DNA of 64,000 nucleotides. It comes from M2408 sp044348665. GTDB lineage: Bacteria; Bacteroidota; Bacteroidia; Flavobacteriales_D; Crocinitomicaceae. Positions within the stretch are counted from its first letter, which is position 1. The number at the start of each line of letters is the position of its first letter. Both the position numbers and the translations under genes were made by a program. The stretch is from positions 26,358-90,357 of the forward strand of contig JBIKSI010000001.1 in NCBI GenBank assembly GCA_044348665.1, read 5' to 3'. The notes beneath the pieces are model-generated. The model was not told the DNA's origin. It was given only the letters and a program-made list of their open reading frames with translations, and ran no database searches. Shown one piece after another: positions 27,344 to 36,133 of this stretch.

Positions 27344-28309
27344 TTAGGTGATTTTAATTAATAATTCATAAAGTGGCATTCCAATTGTAATATTTATTGG
27401 GAAAGTGACACCCAAAGCCATAGGAATAAATAAGCCAGAATCTGCTTTGGGGTTAGCAAGTCTCATCGCGGCTGGAACGGCAATGTATGACGCACTTGCT
27501 GCCAAAATGCTAAACATAAAACGATTCCCAATGTCTTCTATGAAAAGTCCAGATGCTATTGCAATGATACTACCATTAATCAAAGGAATAAAAATCGCAA
27601 ATAAAGCAGAAAACCAACCATATTTAAAAAATGAAGCTAATTTTCTTCCGCAACTGATTCCCATGTCTAATAGGAAAATCGCCAAAAATCCTTTAAAAAT
27701 ATCTGTTGTAAAAGGTTTAATTCCTTCTGCTTGTTTGGAGTCTGAAATGTAACCAATAATCAAACTTCCTAAAATTAAAAATACACTTCCATTGGTGAAA
27801 GCATGGATTACAGTTTCCTTTATACTCACTTTTTTGTCTGATTTTTCATCCGCATACCGATTCAATAAGTAAACTCCAATTACGATTGCAGGTGCTTCCA
27901 TCAAAGCCATAACAGCAACCATGTGTCCTCCAAATTCCATTTTTTGAAACTCCAAAAACGAAGAAGCTGCAACAAAAGTTACTGCACTCACAGAACCATA
28001 TGCGGCGGCGACTGCAGATGCATCGTAAATTGAAAACTTACGTTTCAGAATAAAAAAAGTATAAAGCGGAATTAGAATTGAAATCAAAAGTCCGAAAACG
28101 AGTGATAAAATTATTTCGATGTTCAAAACACTATGAGCTAATTCTTGTCCGCCTTTAAAACCAATTGCAAAAAGTAGGTAAAGCGATATGAATTTTGCCG
28201 AATTTTTTGGAATTGCCAAGTCGCTTTTAAATTTTACTGCAAGAATTCCCAGGACAAAGAAAAGTAAAGTTGGGTTGGTTAAATTAGATATAAATAGTTG
28301 AAAATTCAT
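27344..28309 (-). CDS. sbtA: SbtA-family sodium-dependent bicarbonate transporter
   Basis: A 321-residue inner-membrane protein with about ten helices of the SbtA/DUF897 family. Visible landmarks: LAVKFKSDLAIPKNSAKF near the N-terminus, ...GFKGGQELAHS, and the repeated half with LDMGISCGRKL followed by ASASYIAVPAAMRLANP, which mirrors family repeats. Cyanobacterial members import HCO3- with Na+. It sits 17 bases after the dihydroorotase-like gene, 1 base before the CutA-like gene. In a heterotroph it would supply bicarbonate for anaplerotic carboxylation and pyrimidine/biotin-dependent reactions (inference). Confidence 0.88.
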   Translation of the reverse strand: MNFQLFISNLTNPTLLFFVLGILAVKFKSDLAIPKNSAKFISLYLLFAIGFKGGQELAHSVLNIEIILSLVFGLLISILIPLYTFFILKRKFSIYDASAVAAAYGSVSAVTFVAASSFLEFQKMEFGGHMVAVMALMEAPAIVIGVYLLNRYADEKSDKKVSIKETVIHAFTNGSVFLILGSLIIGYISDSKQAEGIKPFTTDIFKGFLAIFLLDMGISCGRKLASFFKYGWFSALFAIFIPLINGSIIAIASGLFIEDIGNRFMFSILAASASYIAVPAAMRLANPKADSGLFIPMALGVTFPINITIGMPLYELLIKIT

Positions 28310-28326
28310 TTGTATTTTTTTTGTTT

Positions 28327-29679
28327 TTATCGATCTTTTGCAAACAATAACCTTTTTCCTTTTGTAATTTCATTAAAATTTGATTGGTCGTAAACGATAT
28401 TTCCGTTTACAAAAGTTTTTAGAACGCTACTTTTAAATTCTTTTCCTTCAAAGGGAGACCATGCGCATTTATATAAAATATTAGTAGAATTCACTTTCCA
28501 AGATTGATCTAAGTCAATCAAAACAAGATCCGCATAAAATCCTTCTCTGATGAATCCTCGTTCTTTTAACTTGTAGATTTCAGCAACGCTATGACTCATT
28601 TTTTCAACAATTTTTTCCAAAGAAATTTTTTGATCGTGATATAACTCCAGCATAGCTGGTAATGCGTGCTGAACTAATGGTCCGCCTGAAACGGCTTTGA
28701 AATAATTACCACTTTTCTCATCAATTGTATGCGGAGCGTGGTCAGTAGCAATAATATCCAATTGATTATTTAGTAATGCTTGCAATAATCCATTTTTATC
28801 ATGTAAGGTTTTTACTGCAGGGTTCCATTTAATTTTTGACCCTTTATCTAAATAATCACTGTCTGAAAAACATAAATGTGGAATACATGCTTCAGCCGTT
28901 ATTCGTTTCTCTTGCAAAGGAATATTTGGGTCAAATAGATTGGCTTCTTTTGCTGTAGTAATATGAAAAAAATGCAGTCTATTATTGTGTTTTTTTGCGA
29001 TTTCAATTACTCTCTTTGTAGCAGTATAACATGCTTCTTCACTTCTTATTTTAGGGTGATATTCAAAGGGAATTTCCGTGCCAAATTTTTCTACATATTT
29101 TTCTGTATTAAATTTGATAATGGCATCATCCTCACTATGCAAAGCTACCAAACTATTTGTTTTGGAGAATAACTCTTCCAAAAAATCAGGGTAATTTGCT
29201 AGTATTCCTTCATCATTGTGGAAGTAAAGTCCATCATCTGTTATTCCGCAAACAGTTTCATTATTCGTTTTAAGAGCTTCTTCCAAATTATTTTTACAAA
29301 TACCCATAAAGAATGAATAGTTTGCTAATGAATTTGCTTCGGCAATCTTATATTTTTCTTCTAGTAATTCTTGGGTTAGTGTGTTTGGATTGGTATTCGG
29401 CATTTCCATAAATGAGGTAATACCACCAGCAACCGCGGCCTTTGATTCAGTGTAAATATTCCCTTTATGAGTTAAACCTGGCTCTCGAAAATGTACTTGG
29501 TCGTCAATAAGTCCAGGAATTAAAAACTTACCTTCTCCATTTATTTCTTGATACAAAAGACTCGAATCTAAGCCAATGTATTTATCTATTTTCTCAATTC
29601 TTTCATTTGAAACTAAGACATCACAAACAGTGATTAGCCCTTCATTTACTACAGATGTATTTCTAATAATTTTTTTCAT
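28327..29679 (-). CDS. pyrC: Dihydroorotase-family amidohydrolase (possibly metal-site degenerate)
   Basis: A 450-residue protein of the class I dihydroorotase/allantoinase family (third step of pyrimidine synthesis). Conserved segments: LIPGLIDDQVHFREPGLTHKG, ITSFMEMPNTNP, ALHSEDD, FFHITTAKE, and ATDHAPHT with SGGPLVQHALP. Two metal ligands look lost: the usual HxH before FREPG reads DQVH (I recall DQVH as common in Bacteroidota), and the segment that normally carries the carboxylated Lys (GVKLFLG) reads GITDDGLYF, Thr in place of Lys. It may be an active single-metal enzyme or a non-catalytic partner. Precedes sbtA by 17 bases and follows sua5 by 2. Confidence 0.85.
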   Translation of the reverse strand: MKKIIRNTSVVNEGLITVCDVLVSNERIEKIDKYIGLDSSLLYQEINGEGKFLIPGLIDDQVHFREPGLTHKGNIYTESKAAVAGGITSFMEMPNTNPNTLTQELLEEKYKIAEANSLANYSFFMGICKNNLEEALKTNNETVCGITDDGLYFHNDEGILANYPDFLEELFSKTNSLVALHSEDDAIIKFNTEKYVEKFGTEIPFEYHPKIRSEEACYTATKRVIEIAKKHNNRLHFFHITTAKEANLFDPNIPLQEKRITAEACIPHLCFSDSDYLDKGSKIKWNPAVKTLHDKNGLLQALLNNQLDIIATDHAPHTIDEKSGNYFKAVSGGPLVQHALPAMLELYHDQKISLEKIVEKMSHSVAEIYKLKERGFIREGFYADLVLIDLDQSWKVNSTNILYKCAWSPFEGKEFKSSVLKTFVNGNIVYDQSNFNEITKGKRLLFAKDR

Positions 29680-29681
29680 GT

Positions 29682-30635
29682 TTATTTTTTAACTGCTCGT
29701 TCCAATCTGTCGTTGATAGTTTTTCCTAATCCTTCGTCAGGAAACCTTTCTGCAATGATGATGTCACAGTCAGAATTATCTAATTGATGTAGTGCCTTGT
29801 AAAGATTCATTGCTGCTTCTTCCAAATTACCTATTTCGGATAATATTTCCTTATAGCAATTCTTATTCGGGCTGAAGAAATCCTTAAATAAAATGAAGCC
29901 TACTTTTTTATCTGTGAAATTTTTATACAATTCTTTCACATTATTTGTCAAAAATGTTTCTTTTTTAGGAGCATAGTGCTTGCTTAACATTCCTGGAGCT
30001 TCTGGTTTTTTGTTGTCTTTCGTTTTAAAGCCAATTTTTCCTATCACTTTTTCTACATCGTTGATTGTAATTGCACCATGACGATATAAAATTGCTTCAT
30101 TATTATCAAATCCAATTATGGTTGATTCAAGTCCATTTTTGCATGTGCCTCCTTCAAGAATAACTTCTAATTTATCGCCAAAATAAGTTTGAACATGCTG
30201 GCTTGTTGTAGGACTAATGGATCCAAAAGGATTTGCACTTGGAGCGGCTAATGGGAAGTTTAGTTTGTTTAAAAGTTCCAAGGCAGTTGGGTGATTTGGA
30301 ACACGGATAGCAACTGTGTTTTTTCCGCCTGTAACCGCCTCAGGTATTGTGTCTTTTTTAGTGAGCACTAAGGTGAGCGGTCCTGGCCAAAAATGCTTTG
30401 CGAGAATTATCGCTTTTTCAGGTATGTCTTGAGCAATATTATCAAGGTAATCTATTGATTTGATATGTACAATTAAAGGATTGAAACTAGGTCTATTTTT
30501 AAGGGAAAATATTTTGTTTACTGCATCTTCAGTGAAGGCATTTGCAGCTAAACCGTACACTGTTTCTGTTGGGATTGCGACTAATTCTCCTTGGTTGAGT
30601 GCAGAAATAGCTTTATCTAAATTTGTCGTTATCAT
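29682..30635 (-). CDS. Threonylcarbamoyl-AMP synthase (Sua5 type)
   Basis: A 317-residue Sua5, which makes threonylcarbamoyl-AMP from Thr, bicarbonate/CO2 and ATP for the t6A37 tRNA modification. N-terminal YrdC domain (IPTETVYGLAANA, ...SANPFGSISPT) is followed, after about residue 200, by the linker RHGAITINDVEKVIG and a C-terminal Sua5 domain (PGMLSKHYAPKKE...). Overlaps the bioA stop by 4 bases (ATGA), so translation is coupled. It consumes bicarbonate, as does much of the surrounding cluster. Confidence 0.94.
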   Translation of the reverse strand: MITTNLDKAISALNQGELVAIPTETVYGLAANAFTEDAVNKIFSLKNRPSFNPLIVHIKSIDYLDNIAQDIPEKAIILAKHFWPGPLTLVLTKKDTIPEAVTGGKNTVAIRVPNHPTALELLNKLNFPLAAPSANPFGSISPTTSQHVQTYFGDKLEVILEGGTCKNGLESTIIGFDNNEAILYRHGAITINDVEKVIGKIGFKTKDNKKPEAPGMLSKHYAPKKETFLTNNVKELYKNFTDKKVGFILFKDFFSPNKNCYKEILSEIGNLEEAAMNLYKALHQLDNSDCDIIIAERFPDEGLGKTINDRLERAVKK

Positions 30636-31888
30636 TGTTTATCCTCTTTTAATTTTATCCATTTTTTGATGATGTTGATGGTCATTTTTAATTCTTTTTT
30701 CTTTATAATATATGCTGGCATGATATAAATGATATTTCCTATTGGACGGATCCAAATATTATTTTTGAGAGAAAATTCATTAAATCCCTTCACATATTTT
30801 TTGTCAGTAAATTCAATTGCTCCAATTGCACCAATAACTCTTTTTTCTTTGATAAGTTTTGAATTTATTTTTTCAAAACCCTTTTCTATTATCTTTTGAA
30901 TGTTGGCAATTTTCAAAAGATAGTTTTCACGTTCAAATATTTCTATGCTTTTTAAAGCTAATGAACACGCCAATGGATTTCCCATAAATGTTGGTCCATG
31001 CATAAAGGCCTTTTCATGATTATCTGCCAAAAAGCTGTTATATACTTTTGAATTTGCAATTGTAGCTGCATGTCCCATATATCCTGCTGTAAGACCTTTT
31101 CCAAGCACCAAAATATCGGGGATAGACTTTGAATGTTCACAAGCAAACATCTTCCCAGTTCTTCCAAAGCCAGTTGCAACTTCATCAAATATTAAAAGTA
31201 CATCATATTTGTTGCATAACTTGCGCACATAATTAAGATAAATTGGACTGTAAATTTTAAATCCACCGGCGCACTGAACGATCGGTTCTAGGATGAATGC
31301 AGCAAGTTGATCTTGATGATCTTTCAATACATTTTCTAAAATTCCGATGTGATTTTTAAGCTTTGTTTCTTCAAAACCTCCCGCAGGGGAATCAACAAAA
31401 TAACCTTTTTTTAAAACGTGAGAAAAGGCAGTTACAAAATCAGAATCATCACTAATTTCCATTGCTTTAAACGTGTCTCCGTGGTAAGCTGAGCTAAGTG
31501 ATAAAAACTTGGTTTTGTCATTTTTTCCTTGATTTCGCCAATATTGAATAGACATCTTTAAAGAAACCTCCACCGCAACAGAACCACTGTCTGAAAAAAA
31601 GACATGATTCAATCCTTTTGGTGTAATTTCAACTAGTTTTTCTGCTAATTTTAATGCGGGTTCATGGGTAAGTCCACCCAGCATGATGTGTGATATTTTA
31701 TCAATTTGTTTTTTCAAACAAGTGTTTAATTCCTTGTGAGAATAACCGTGAATAGCCGACCACCAAGATGATACTGCGTCAATTAAAATTGTGCCGTCAT
31801 CCAAAAATATTCGAGCGCCTTTTCCTTTTTTTACAATGGGAAATGCCTTTGCTGTTTTCATTTGAGTATATGGATACCAGATTGACAT
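30632..31888 (-). CDS. bioA: Adenosylmethionine-8-amino-7-oxononanoate aminotransferase
   Basis: A 418-residue class III PLP aminotransferase that converts KAPA to DAPA in biotin synthesis with SAM as amino donor. The diagnostic start IWYPYTQMKTA, SSWWSAIHGYSH, and the PLP lysine in LGKGLTAGYMG are all present, with DEVATGFGRTG as the PLP-aspartate segment. No bioB, bioF or bioD beside it. It opens the tightly packed minus-strand run toward sbtA. Biotin supports the bicarbonate-fixing carboxylases. Confidence 0.95.
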   Translation of the reverse strand: MSIWYPYTQMKTAKAFPIVKKGKGARIFLDDGTILIDAVSSWWSAIHGYSHKELNTCLKKQIDKISHIMLGGLTHEPALKLAEKLVEITPKGLNHVFFSDSGSVAVEVSLKMSIQYWRNQGKNDKTKFLSLSSAYHGDTFKAMEISDDSDFVTAFSHVLKKGYFVDSPAGGFEETKLKNHIGILENVLKDHQDQLAAFILEPIVQCAGGFKIYSPIYLNYVRKLCNKYDVLLIFDEVATGFGRTGKMFACEHSKSIPDILVLGKGLTAGYMGHAATIANSKVYNSFLADNHEKAFMHGPTFMGNPLACSLALKSIEIFERENYLLKIANIQKIIEKGFEKINSKLIKEKRVIGAIGAIEFTDKKYVKGFNEFSLKNNIWIRPIGNIIYIMPAYIIKKKELKMTINIIKKWIKLKEDKQ

Positions 31889-31948
31889 TCTATTTTAAAT
31901 TTTAAAAATGGATAGTTGCCCGTTTATTTTAATGAAAGATTATTAAAT

Positions 31949-32521
31949 TTATTTCTTTTGTTTTTCGAAAATTTCTAGATATTCACTGAATTCATTCATT
32001 AATTCTTCTGAATCGCTATTCCTCACATTTAATTCTTTTTCTTTACTACTCTTGAATTCTTTTAAAAATTCTCCCTCGTTAAAATAATACATTTTATCTA
32101 ACTCACTTTTTTGTTTTCCTTTTTTCCCTTCACCATTATCTTCAATAACAACTAGAATTAAACCTTTATCGTCAGCATAAAATACCTCAGTTCTTTTAGA
32201 AATTCCTTCATACGCGTAGGTTTTTACTTTAACGACTTTATCATTATTTACATAAAAATGTATTTTACTCCATTTTTGTTTAACTTTTTCTCTGAGATTT
32301 TCTGTTTTAAGCTCAACAGGCTTTATAGCTAGGGCTTCAATTTCACCTCTTTTTAAGTCGATGCTTTCTATTAATTTTTTATCATCTTCAAGCTTTGACT
32401 TTGAATCCAGATTTTCACTTGATTTTGTCCCAAGGTTATCTGCTTTTGCGTCATTACTATTGCAGCTAGCTAAAAGTATGGTAGCTGAAAATATACCAAG
32501 AATAATTTTGCTTTTTTTCAT
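31949..32521 (-). CDS. Lipoprotein of unknown function
   Basis: A 190-residue protein, hydrophobic signal then lipobox LLASC at about residue 20, followed by a Lys/Glu/Asp-rich, probably helical region with the pattern KVKTYAYEGISKRTEVFYADDKGLILV. I do not recognise a domain. Sixteen bases after DUF6671 and 60 before bioA on the same strand. Anchored in a membrane facing the periplasm or surface. Confidence 0.78.
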   Translation of the reverse strand: MKKSKIILGIFSATILLASCNSNDAKADNLGTKSSENLDSKSKLEDDKKLIESIDLKRGEIEALAIKPVELKTENLREKVKQKWSKIHFYVNNDKVVKVKTYAYEGISKRTEVFYADDKGLILVVIEDNGEGKKGKQKSELDKMYYFNEGEFLKEFKSSKEKELNVRNSDSEELMNEFSEYLEIFEKQKK

Positions 32522-32537
32522 TTTTGTTTAATTTATA

Positions 32538-33380
32538 TTAAGGATTACAGAAGTTACAATACATTGGATCCTCTGTTTGTTTTTTGTGCGGGAAAAACTC
32601 TTCTTGCTCGTAATTACAAGCAAGACATTTCGAGATGTATTTTAGAGTCGAAGCAGTTGGGAAATTACAAAGTTCACAGGGTAAACCAGCTTTAGCATCT
32701 GTAATTTGAAATCCAGGAGTATTACAAGAAGGACAAGTAAGTTGAAGTGTGTCAACTAATTTTTTTGTTAATTCTTTTATGTTTTCCATGCGACTTGGAT
32801 TGTACATCGCTCGCATATCCGTTTCGCAGTGTACTTTTTTATTTTTTTCAATAAGTCGATGAAATAGTTCATTGGCTTCTTCAAGTTCAGTTATCCCTTT
32901 AAAAAAATGCCCATTTGAACTATCTTTCAGGATAATTGCATGTGAAGGAAACTTTACTCTTTCTAAAAATTGATGAAAATCCGCTTCCGATGAGATCTCT
33001 TCTTGCGAAAAATTGGTATTTGTTGAAAGTAATTTTACACTTAATTCAAAATTGTTTTTTTTGTCAAATAAATACAAAAATTCTTCATTACATGGAGCAA
33101 AAAAAATTGATGGATGGGGACCAAATGAACCTTCACTTGCCAAGACCAAGTCACAATCAGAGTTTTCCAAAGCTAATTTTGCTTTTTGCCTTACGCATTC
33201 TATTGGACCAGATTTTCGTTCAATTTCACCCGTGAAAGTGCCTAATGAATCGGTGTCGAAATTAGGTAAAACAATAGAATCTATATTAAAAGCCTCTTTT
33301 AGGATTGGTCCAACAACTGCTTCTTTGTGATGCTTTGTTGCAATTAAAATTTTTCGATTAATTAAATCTTTTAATTCCAT
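32538..33380 (-). CDS. DUF6671 family protein with zinc-ribbon tail
   Basis: A 280-residue soluble protein. N-terminal part (KILIATKHHKEAVVGPILKE, VLASEGSFGPHPSIFF) matches what I recall as DUF6671; the last ~65 residues carry four CxxC pairs (CPSC, CELC, CLAC, CNFC) that form two zinc-ribbon-like knuckles. Function unknown; the ribbon suggests nucleic-acid or protein binding. First gene after the terminator at 33457-33487, so it starts a transcription unit containing the lipoprotein and probably bioA. Confidence 0.8.
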   Translation of the reverse strand: MELKDLINRKILIATKHHKEAVVGPILKEAFNIDSIVLPNFDTDSLGTFTGEIERKSGPIECVRQKAKLALENSDCDLVLASEGSFGPHPSIFFAPCNEEFLYLFDKKNNFELSVKLLSTNTNFSQEEISSEADFHQFLERVKFPSHAIILKDSSNGHFFKGITELEEANELFHRLIEKNKKVHCETDMRAMYNPSRMENIKELTKKLVDTLQLTCPSCNTPGFQITDAKAGLPCELCNFPTASTLKYISKCLACNYEQEEFFPHKKQTEDPMYCNFCNP

Positions 33381-33456
33381 TTAGCTTTTTCATTTTTTGC
33401 CATCCATCTAGCACCAATTTCAAAATAAAATTTAATTTTTAACATTGTCTTAAAAA

Positions 33457-33487
33457 AGAAACCACCTCGATTTAACGAAGTGATTCC
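33457..33487 (-). terminator. Rho-independent terminator of the icd-mscS run
   Basis: On the minus strand a 12-bp stem with three G-U pairs, GAATCACTTCG / CGAGGTGGTTTC, 6-base loop, is followed by TTTTTT. It lies 15 bases after the stop of the 81-residue gene and separates that run from DUF6671. Confidence 0.85.
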
Positions 33488-33501
33488 CTTTTATTTGTGA
33501 T

Positions 33502-33747
33502 TTAAGAAATGATTAAATTACTTGTTAAGTTAAGTGAACTCGATTCACTTTTTGCAATGGAATTTTTCAATTCAGAAAGATTCAATTGTAGTTCTTTGAT
33601 GCGATTTTCTCTCATTTTAATATCTTCTTCATTGCTACTTAAATTTATTTTATTTTCTAAGAAGCTAATTTTTACTCGAATGATTGATTCGACTAAATTT
33701 ATTGCCTCCGTGTTACTGAAGTTGCCGTTTATTAAATTGATTTCCAT
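33502..33747 (-). CDS. Small protein, paralogue of the gene at 35819-36091
   Basis: An 81-residue protein starting MEINLINGNFSNTEA and continuing as a mostly helical, Asn/Ser/Glu-rich chain. The first ~60 residues align with the 90-residue protein two genes upstream (FNLINGEFSKEDA, then an LxxxINSKI-like helix). No signal peptide or known domain. It is the last gene before a terminator, 12 bases after mscS. A small Bacteroidota-specific family is likely; function unknown. Confidence 0.75.
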   Translation of the reverse strand: MEINLINGNFSNTEAINLVESIIRVKISFLENKINLSSNEEDIKMRENRIKELQLNLSELKNSIAKSESSSLNLTSNLIIS

Positions 33748-33759
33748 AACTTAAAATTT

Positions 33760-34272
33760 TTAATTAGAATTAGTTTTTTCTATTGGATCTTCGATTGAAA
33801 ATGAACTTTTTAAGAGCAGCGCATTTGGCACTGTTAAAGTAGCTTTTTTTGTTTTAACATAGACAAAAAAATAACTTATATCAATTAGTTCTCCTTCGAT
33901 GTCTTTGCCTTCGTAGGTAAATGAAATTCTATCTCCAACTTTAATTGGATGTTGAAAAAACAGGATAATACAAGCGGTAATGTTTGACAAGATTGACATT
34001 TCCGCAAACAAAGCAACACCAAAAACCGTTATTAGTGAACTTGCAAAAAGTAAAATGTTTTCTTGTTTTACACTCCAAATTGCTGAAATAATGATTATCG
34101 TGATAACATATAAAATTAGATTTATAAGCTTTATAATATCCTTTTTTTCCGCATTTTTGAAGTAAGATTTTACGATGGTAAGTTTCACAAAATAATTTGA
34201 AACCAAACGAACTACAAATAGCAAAGCTAAAACCGTTACTGTTTCTATTAGTTGAACTTTGTATAATTCCAT
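33760..34272 (-). CDS. Short MscS-family mechanosensitive channel (second copy)
   Basis: A 170-residue protein with three helices and the MscS beta-domain motif FQHPIKVGDRISFTYEGKDIEGELIDISYFFVYVKT. It parallels the protein at 26491-27009 in length, order of elements and opening residues (YK.Q.IET..VLAL), so the two are paralogues. Neither has the cytoplasmic vestibule domain of E. coli MscS. Sits between the terminator-like hairpin after icd and the small paralogue gene. Confidence 0.85.
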   Translation of the reverse strand: MELYKVQLIETVTVLALLFVVRLVSNYFVKLTIVKSYFKNAEKKDIIKLINLILYVITIIIISAIWSVKQENILLFASSLITVFGVALFAEMSILSNITACIILFFQHPIKVGDRISFTYEGKDIEGELIDISYFFVYVKTKKATLTVPNALLLKSSFSIEDPIEKTNSN

Positions 34273-34294
34273 TGATTGTTATTCTTTCTTATTA

Positions 34295-34328
34295 ACCAAG
34301 TCCTTAGCTTTTTAACCAAGGACTTGGT
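34295..34328 (-). promoter_or_regulatory. Strong hairpin between icd and mscS
   Basis: A perfect 11-bp inverted repeat ACCAAGTCCTT (34295-34305) / AAGGACTTGGT (34318-34328) with a 12-base loop sits in the 72-base gap between icd and the mscS gene. No T run follows on the minus strand, so it is not a standard terminator: it may be a processing site, an mRNA-stabilising stem that splits icd expression from mscS, or an operator. Confidence 0.65.
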
Positions 34329-34344
34329 GTTGTACTTTTCAATT

Positions 34345-35781
34345 TTATTGTCCTTGAGCTGCCGAAAACGCCTCTTTTCCATCAAACTTATATAGATTTT
34401 CTGTTTTAATTACATCTACATTTTGACTTAATGCATTGTTTTGCAAGTCGATGATCGTTTCCTTCGTAAACTTTTGACCTTCTTTAGCCTTGAATCTGCA
34501 TCGCCAATGATCGGTGCAAAATGTTTCACTAAATCCGTCTGGCCATACCTTAATTCCTCTGTTTGTGATCATGGAAAGTTGAGAGCTAGTGCTTTCAATT
34601 TTTTTAATGATTGTAGACAATTCATCTGCTTCAGTGCCATTCCAATGAACAAAAACATCCACTCCGATTAATTCTTTTTCCTTTTGTGCCTTGCGAACAT
34701 ATTTTGGAAGATTTAATGCAGAATTATTAGAGTAAGAGGCTTGCTTGAAAATTGTTGGTTTATTTCCTAAGTTTGCGATAACTGCGTCCGCAAATTCTTT
34801 AGTACCTACTTTTTCTTTACTGACACCTTCTTTAAAAATATCGTAAGTATGAATTCCATCTTCCATCGTTCTTAACCAAGCATTTTGAATTTTTTCAGCA
34901 GCTGCGGTTTCACCAATATGATTCAACATCATAACTGCTCCTTGCAATAATCCAGATGGGTTTGCCATGTTTTGTCCTGCTCTTCTTGGTGCTGAACCAT
35001 GAATTGCCTCAAACATAGCACATTCTTCTCCAATATTAGCTGAACCAGCCAAACCAACAGACCCAGCAATTTGTGCAGCAACATCAGAAAGCACATCACC
35101 ATATAAATTTGGCATCACGATCACGTCGAAAGCTTCAGGAGTATCTGCCAATTTCGCTGCGCCGATATCAACAATCCAATGCTCGTTTTCTATTTCAGGA
35201 TATTCTTTCGCAATTTCATCAAATACTTGGTGGAAAAGTCCATCAGTTTGTTTCATGATATTGTCTTTTGTGAAACAAGTAACTTTCTTTCTGTTTTGTT
35301 GTTTCGCATATTCAAAAGCATAGCGAACAATCTTTTCGCACCCTGGACGGCTGATTAATTTCAAACATTGAACCACTTCGTCTGTTTGTTGGTGCTCAAT
35401 TCCAGCATATAAATCTTCTTCATTTTCGCGGACAATTACCACGTCCATAATCGGATGTTTTGTACTAACAAAAGGGTGAAAACTCATGCAAGGACGCACA
35501 TTGGAATACAAACCTAAGAATTTACGCGTTGATACATTTAAACTTTTGTATCCGCCACCTTGTGGAGTTGTGATAGGTGCTTTTAAGAAAATTTTATTTC
35601 TTCTCACAACATCCCAAGACTCTTTTGAAATCCCAGAGGTATTTCCAGAAAGGTAAACTTTTTCACCTACTTCAATTTCTTCAAAATCCACTTTAGCTCC
35701 TGCGGCTAAAACAATTCTTAAGGTTGCGTCCATGATTTCAGGTCCAATTCCATCACCTTTTGCAATAGTTATTTTTCTCAT
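34345..35781 (-). CDS. icd: NADP-dependent isocitrate dehydrogenase, long (two-domain) form
   Basis: A 478-residue enzyme that oxidises isocitrate to 2-oxoglutarate and CO2 in the TCA cycle. Catalytic segments: KAPITTPQGGGYKSLNVSTRKFLGLYSNVRP (isocitrate binding), IVRENEEDLYAGIEHQ, and VMPNLYGDVLSDVAAQIAGSVGLAGSANIG for the metal site. After about residue 330 there is an extra C-terminal domain (VGTKEFADAVIANLG... SQLSMITNRGIKVWPDGFSETFCTDHWRCRF), as in Thermus-type icd. The cofactor is inferred as NADP from this class. Positioned inside the SPFH/mscS run. Confidence 0.92.
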   Translation of the reverse strand: MRKITIAKGDGIGPEIMDATLRIVLAAGAKVDFEEIEVGEKVYLSGNTSGISKESWDVVRRNKIFLKAPITTPQGGGYKSLNVSTRKFLGLYSNVRPCMSFHPFVSTKHPIMDVVIVRENEEDLYAGIEHQQTDEVVQCLKLISRPGCEKIVRYAFEYAKQQNRKKVTCFTKDNIMKQTDGLFHQVFDEIAKEYPEIENEHWIVDIGAAKLADTPEAFDVIVMPNLYGDVLSDVAAQIAGSVGLAGSANIGEECAMFEAIHGSAPRRAGQNMANPSGLLQGAVMMLNHIGETAAAEKIQNAWLRTMEDGIHTYDIFKEGVSKEKVGTKEFADAVIANLGNKPTIFKQASYSNNSALNLPKYVRKAQKEKELIGVDVFVHWNGTEADELSTIIKKIESTSSQLSMITNRGIKVWPDGFSETFCTDHWRCRFKAKEGQKFTKETIIDLQNNALSQNVDVIKTENLYKFDGKEAFSAAQGQ

Positions 35782-35818
35782 TTTTTGCTTATTTTTTATT
35801 TTATTGGTTTATAAATAG

Positions 35819-36091
35819 TTAACGTACAACAATTTTCACTTCACCTTCAATGTGTAAAGTCACATCATCACTAAGTTGATTAATAAATGTGGAGATTTTT
35901 TCGCTATTATCTAATAAAATCGGAATTCGTTTAATGGAGTTTGCATCATCTTGTCCAAGCATTTCATTCGTGCTAAAGTTTTTTGCTTGATGAAATTGAA
36001 TTTTGCTATTTATTAATTTAAGCAGCATCTCTTTTGCATCTTCTTTAGAAAATTCTCCATTAATTAAATTAAACTGTTCGTTTGTTTTCAT
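35819..36091 (-). CDS. Small protein, paralogue of the gene at 33502-33747
   Basis: A 90-residue soluble protein, MKTNEQFNLINGEFSKEDAKEML..., with an LINGxF segment and a helix LLLKLINSKIQFHQAKNF, then a C-terminal EGEVKIVV strand. The first 60 residues align with the 81-residue gene downstream. It lies just upstream of icd (38 bases) and downstream of the SPFH gene (42 bases). No known function; possibly oligomerising regulatory proteins. Confidence 0.75.
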   Translation of the reverse strand: MKTNEQFNLINGEFSKEDAKEMLLKLINSKIQFHQAKNFSTNEMLGQDDANSIKRIPILLDNSEKISTFINQLSDDVTLHIEGEVKIVVR

Positions 36092-36133
36092 TTTTTGCTT
36101 TCTTTAGATAAATTGTTTTTTAAAATCTCTGTT

